A DNA stretch of 64,000 nt from Nemertoderma westbladi. Its lineage: Eukaryota; Xenacoelomorpha; Nemertodermatida; Nemertodermatidae. Positions 59,501 through 64,000 of this stretch are shown here, one piece after another (positions within the stretch are counted from its first letter, which is position 1; each line of letters opens with the position of its first letter). The DNA lies in assembly GCA_032718475.1 (NCBI GenBank), contig JAUCBJ010000075.1, positions 45,487 to 109,486 on the forward strand, written 5' to 3'. The notes under the pieces were generated by a model, which was not told where the DNA came from, did not search any database, and saw nothing but the letters and a program-made list of their open reading frames with translations. Both the position numbers and the translations under genes were made by a program.

Positions 59501-62500
59501 GTATCCATCCTTCACTAACCTTCTGCCTCCAACCTTCACTAACCTTCTGTCTCCAACCTTCTGTCTCCAACCTTCACTAACCTTCTATCTCCAACCTTCA
59601 CTAACCTTCTATCGCCAACCTTCACTAACCTTCTGTCTCCAACCTTCACCAACCTTCTGTCTCCAACCTTCACTAACCTTCTGTCTCCAACCTTCACTAA
59701 CCTTCTATCTCCAACCTTCACTAACCTTCTATCGCCAACCTTCACTAACCTTCTGTCTCCAACCTTCACCAACCTTCTGTCTCCAACCTTCACTAACCTT
59801 CTGTCTCCAACCTTCACTAACCTTCTATCTCCAACCTTCACTAACCTTCTGTCTCCAACCTTCACCAACCTTCACTAACCTTCTATCTCCAACCTTCACT
59901 AACCTTCTGTCTCCAACCTTCACCAACCTTCTGTCTCCAACCTTCACTAACCTTCTGTCTCCAACTTTCACCAACCTTCACCAACCTTCTGTCTCCAACC
60001 TTCACTAACCTTCTGCCTCCAACCTTCACTAACCTTCTGTCTCCAACCTTCACCAACCTTCTGTCTCCAACCTTTACTAACCTTCTGTCTCCAACCTTCA
60101 CCAACCTTCTGTCTCCAACCTTCACTAACCTTCTGTCTCCAACCTTCACCAACCTTCTGTCTCCAACCTTTACTAACCTTCTGTCTCCAACCTTCACTAA
60201 CCTTCTGTATCCATCTTTCACTAACCTTCTGTATCCATCCTTCACTAACCTTCTGTCTCCAACCTTCACTAACCTTCTGTCTCCAACCTTCACTAACCTT
60301 CTGTCTCCAACCTTCACCAACCTTCTGTCTCCAACCTTTACTAACCTTCTGTCTCCAACCTTCACTAACCTTCTGTATCCATCTTTCACTAACCTTCTGT
60401 ATCCATCTTTCACTAACCTTCTGTCTCCAACCTTCACCAACCTTCTGTCTCCAACCTTTACTAACCTTATGTCTCCAACCTTCACTAACCTTCTATCTCC
60501 AACATTCACTAACCTTCTATCGCCAACCTTCACTAACCTTCTGTCTCCAACCTTCACCAACCTTCTGTCTCCAACCTTCACTAACCTTCTGTCTCCAACT
60601 TTCACCAACCTTCACCAACCTTCTGTCTCCAACCTTCACTAACCTTCTGCCTCCAACCTTCACTAACCTTCTGTCTCCAACCTTCACTAACCTTCTGTCT
60701 CCAACCTTCACTAACCTTCTGTCTCCAACCTTCACCAACCTTCTGTCTCCAACCTTTACTAACCTTCTGTCTCCAACCTTCACTAACCTTCTGTATCCAT
60801 CTTTCACTAACCTTCTGTATCCATCTTTCACTAACCTTCTGTCTCCAACCTTCACTAACCTTCTGTATCCATCTTTCACTAACCTTCTGTCTCCAACCTT
60901 CACTAACCTTCTGTCTCCAACCTTCACTAACCTTCTGTCTCCAACCTTCACCAACCTTCTGTCTCCAACCTTTACTAACCTTCTGTCTCCAACCTTCACT
61001 AACCTTCTGTATCCATCTTTCACTAACCTTCTGTATCCATCTTTCACTAACCTTCTGTCTCCAACCTTCACCAACCTTCTGTCTCCAACCTTTACTAACC
61101 TTCTGTCTCCAACCTTCACTAACCTTCTATCTCCAACATTCACTAACCTTCTATCGCCAACCTTCACTAACCTTCTGTCTCCAACCTTCACCAACCTTCT
61201 CTCTCCAACCTTCACTAACCTTCTGTCTCCAACTTTCACCAACCTTCACCAACCTTCTGTCTCCAACCTTCACTAACCTTCTGCCTCCAACCTTCACTAA
61301 CCTTCTGTCTCCAACCTTCACTAACCTTCTGTCTCCAACCTTCACTAACCTTCTGTCTCCAACCTTCACCAACCTTCTGTCTCCAACCTTCACTAACCTT
61401 CTATCTTCAACCTTCACTAACCTTCTGTATCCATCCTTCACTAACCTTCTGTATCCATCCTTCACTAACCTTCTGTATCCATCCTTCACTAACCTTCTAT
61501 CGCCAACCTTCACTAACCTTCTGTCTCCAACCTTCACTAACCTTCTGTCTCCAACCTTCACCAACCTTCTGTCTCCATCCTTCACTAACCTTCTGTATCC
61601 ATCCTTCACTAACCTTCTGTATCCATCCTTCACTAACCTTCTGCCTCCAACCTTCACTAACCTTCTGCCTCCAACCTTCACTAACCTTCTGTCTCCAACC
61701 TTCACTAACCTTCTGTCTCCAACCTTCACCAACCTTCTGTCTCCAACCTTCACTAACCTTCTGTCTCCAACCTTCACCAACCTTCTGTCTCCAACCTTCA
61801 CTAACCTTCTGTCTCCAACCTTCACTAACCTTCTGTCTCCAACCTTCACTAACCTTCTGTCTCCAACCTTCACCAACCTTCACTAACATTCTGCCTCCAA
61901 CCTTCACTAACCTTCTATCTCCATCCTTCACTAACCTTCTGTCCCCAATCTTCACTAACCTTCTGTCTCCAACCTTCACTAACCTTCTGTCTCCAACCTT
62001 CACTAACCTTCTGTCTCCAACCTTCACTAACCTTCTGTCTCCAACCTTCACTAACCTTCTGTTTCCAACCTTCACTAACCTTCTGTCTCCAACCTTCACT
62101 AACCTTCTGTTTCCAACCTTCACTAACCTTCTGTCTCCAACCTTCACCAACCTTCACTAACCTTATGTTTCCAACCTTCACTAACCTTCTGTCACCAATC
62201 TTCACTAACCTTCTGTCTCCAACCTTCACTAACCTTCTGTCTCCAACCTTCACTAACATTCTGTCTCCAACCTTCACTAACCTTCTGTTTCCAACCTTCA
62301 CTAACCTTCTGTCTCCAACCTTCACTAACCTTCTGTTTCCAACCTTCACTAACCTTCTGTCTCCAACCTTCACTAACCTTCTGTCTCCAACCTTCACCAA
62401 CCTTCACTAACCTTCTGTCTCCAACCTTCACTAACCTTCTGTCTCCAACCTTCACTAACCTTCTGTTTCCAACCTTCACTAACCTTCTGTCTCAAACCTT

Positions 62501-64000
62501 CACTAACCTTCTGTTTCCAACCTTCACTAACCTTCTGTCTCCAACCTTCACTAACCTTCTGTCTCCAACCTTCACCAACCTTCACTAACCTTCTGTTTCC
62601 AACCTTCACTAACCTTCTATCGCCAACCTTCACTAACCTTCTGTCTCCAACCTTCACCAACCTTCTGTCTCCAACCTTCACTAACCTTCTGTCTCCAACC
62701 TTCACCAACCTTCTGTCTCCAACCTTCACTAACCTTCTGTCTCCAACCTTCACCAACCTTCACTAACCTTCTGTTTCCAACCTTCACTAACCTTCTGTCT
62801 CAAACCTTCACTAACCTTCTGTTTCCAACCTTCACTAACCTTCTGTCTCCAACCTTCACTAACCTTCTGTCTCCAACCTTCACCAACCTTCACTAACCTT
62901 CTGTTTCCAACATTCACTAACCTTCTATCGCCAACCTTCACTAACCTTATGTCTCCAACATTCACCAACCTTCTGTCTCCAACCTTCACTAACCTTCTGT
63001 CTCCAACCTTCACTAACCTTCTATCTCCAACCTTCACTAACCTTCTATCGCCAACCTTCACTAACCTTCTGTCTCCAACCTTCACCAACCTTCTGTCTCC
63101 AACCTTCACTAACCTTCTGTCTCCAACTTTCACCAACCTTCACCAACCTTCTGTCTCCAACCTTCACTAACCTTCTGTCTCCAACCTTCACTAACCTTCT
63201 GTTTCCAACCTTCACTAACCTTCTGTCTCCAACCTTCACTAACCTTATGTCTCCAACCTTCACCAACCTTCACTAACCTTCTATCGCCAACCTTCACTAA
63301 CCTTCTGTCTCCAACCTTCACCAACCTTCTGTATCCATCCTTCACTAACCTTCTGCCTCCAACCTTCACTAACCTTCTGTCTCCAACCTTCACTAACCTT
63401 CTATCTCCAACCTTCACTAACCTTCTATCGCCAACCTTCACTAACCTTCTGTCTCCAACCTTCACCAACCTTCTGTCTCCAACCTTCACTAACCTTCTGT
63501 CTCCAACTTTCACCAACCTTCACCAACCTTCTGTCTCCAACCTTCACTAACCTTCTGTCTCCAACCTTCACTAACCTTCTGTTTCCAACCTTCACTAACC
63601 TTCTGTCTCCAACCTTCACTAACCTTATGTCTCCAACCTTCACCAACCTTCACTAACCTTCTATCGCCAACCTTCACTAACCTTCTGTCTCCAACCTTCA
63701 CCAACCTTCTGTATCCATCCTTCACTAACCTTCTGCCTCCAACCTTCACTAACCTTCTGTCTCCAACCTTCACTAACCTTCTGTCTCCAACCTTCACTAA
63801 CCTTCTATCGCCAACCTTCACTAACCTTCTGTCGCCAACCTTCACCAACCTTCTGTCTCCAACCTTCACTAACCTTCTGTCTCCAACCTTCACTAACCTT
63901 CTATCTCCAACCTTCACTAACCTTCTATCGCCAACCTTCACTAACCTTCTGTCTCCAACCTTCACCAACCTTCTGTCTCCAACCTTCACTAACCTTCTGT
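56528..64000 (-). repeat. 24-bp minisatellite with higher-order blocks, continuing past the window
   Basis: On the minus strand the unit reads AAGGTTAGTGAAGGTTGGAG plus ACAG. Shorter 12-bp steps (GTTGGTGAAG) interrupt it, as do variants with GGATGGATACAG or GGCGATAGAAG. Higher-order repeats are clear: a 634-bp block occurs three times (about 59883-61876) and a 380-bp block twice (about 63045-63990). The array starts about 60 bp upstream of exon 1's acceptor. Many Lys/Val/Gly/Asp/Arg-rich ORFs on the minus strand are artefacts. Confidence 0.95.

Noticed and set aside
56569-63989. Lys/Val/Gly/Asp/Arg-rich repeat ORFs
   Set aside because: Artefacts of the 24-bp unit on both strands; frames change at each 12-bp step.

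Overview
The window reads as nuclear DNA of an animal, probably a marine invertebrate. The support is GT-AG introns, a BEL/Pao LTR retrotransposon, a Harbinger-like element, foldback elements, tRNA-derived sequences and very large minisatellites. I cannot name the species. No prokaryotic gene organisation is present. More than half of the window is tandem repeat, so nearly all long open frames here are repeat artefacts.

Host gene. A split gene for a coiled-coil protein runs on the minus strand, right to left. I place exons at 56324-56461, 32179-32346, 29081-29257 and 28392-28596, and a possible further exon near 18577-18714. Three internal junctions are all phase 0 and the joined reading is a continuous Leu/Glu/Lys-rich heptad protein. 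The 5' part lies beyond base 64000. Its introns are filled with minisatellites: a 24-bp array (56528 to the right edge), a 27-bp array (32546-54928 with two insertions), a 62-bp array (29985-32238) and a 30-bp array (23187-28391). The 62-bp array starts inside an exon end, and the 30-bp array starts exactly at an exon's donor site. Units of three of the four arrays carry a splice-donor-like motif in the gene's sense direction. This is the most unusual feature of the window.

Mobile elements. A BEL/Pao element of 11.9 kb (34427-46316, minus) sits inside the 27-bp array. Its two 1230-bp LTRs differ at one base and it is flanked by GTAAG, so it inserted recently. Its single long ORF keeps gag, zinc knuckles and protease, but reverse transcriptase is deleted in frame and no integrase core remains. 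An additional, broken ORF with a CCHC knuckle lies before its 3' LTR. The left edge (1-2788, plus) is the 3' end of a related, older copy with the same additional ORF. A 772-bp Harbinger-like element (49462-50233) is also inserted in the 27-bp array.

Left third (2.8-12.3 kb). Intergenic DNA holds two foldback elements, a perfect-centred hairpin, a 4.3-kb inverted structure with paired 30-bp repeats, tRNA-derived sequence, and one credible small gene for a secreted cysteine-rich protein (5281-5628, minus). From 12.3 to 23.2 kb there are further 62-bp and 30-bp arrays and a duplicated 750-bp flank (12320 and 22151).
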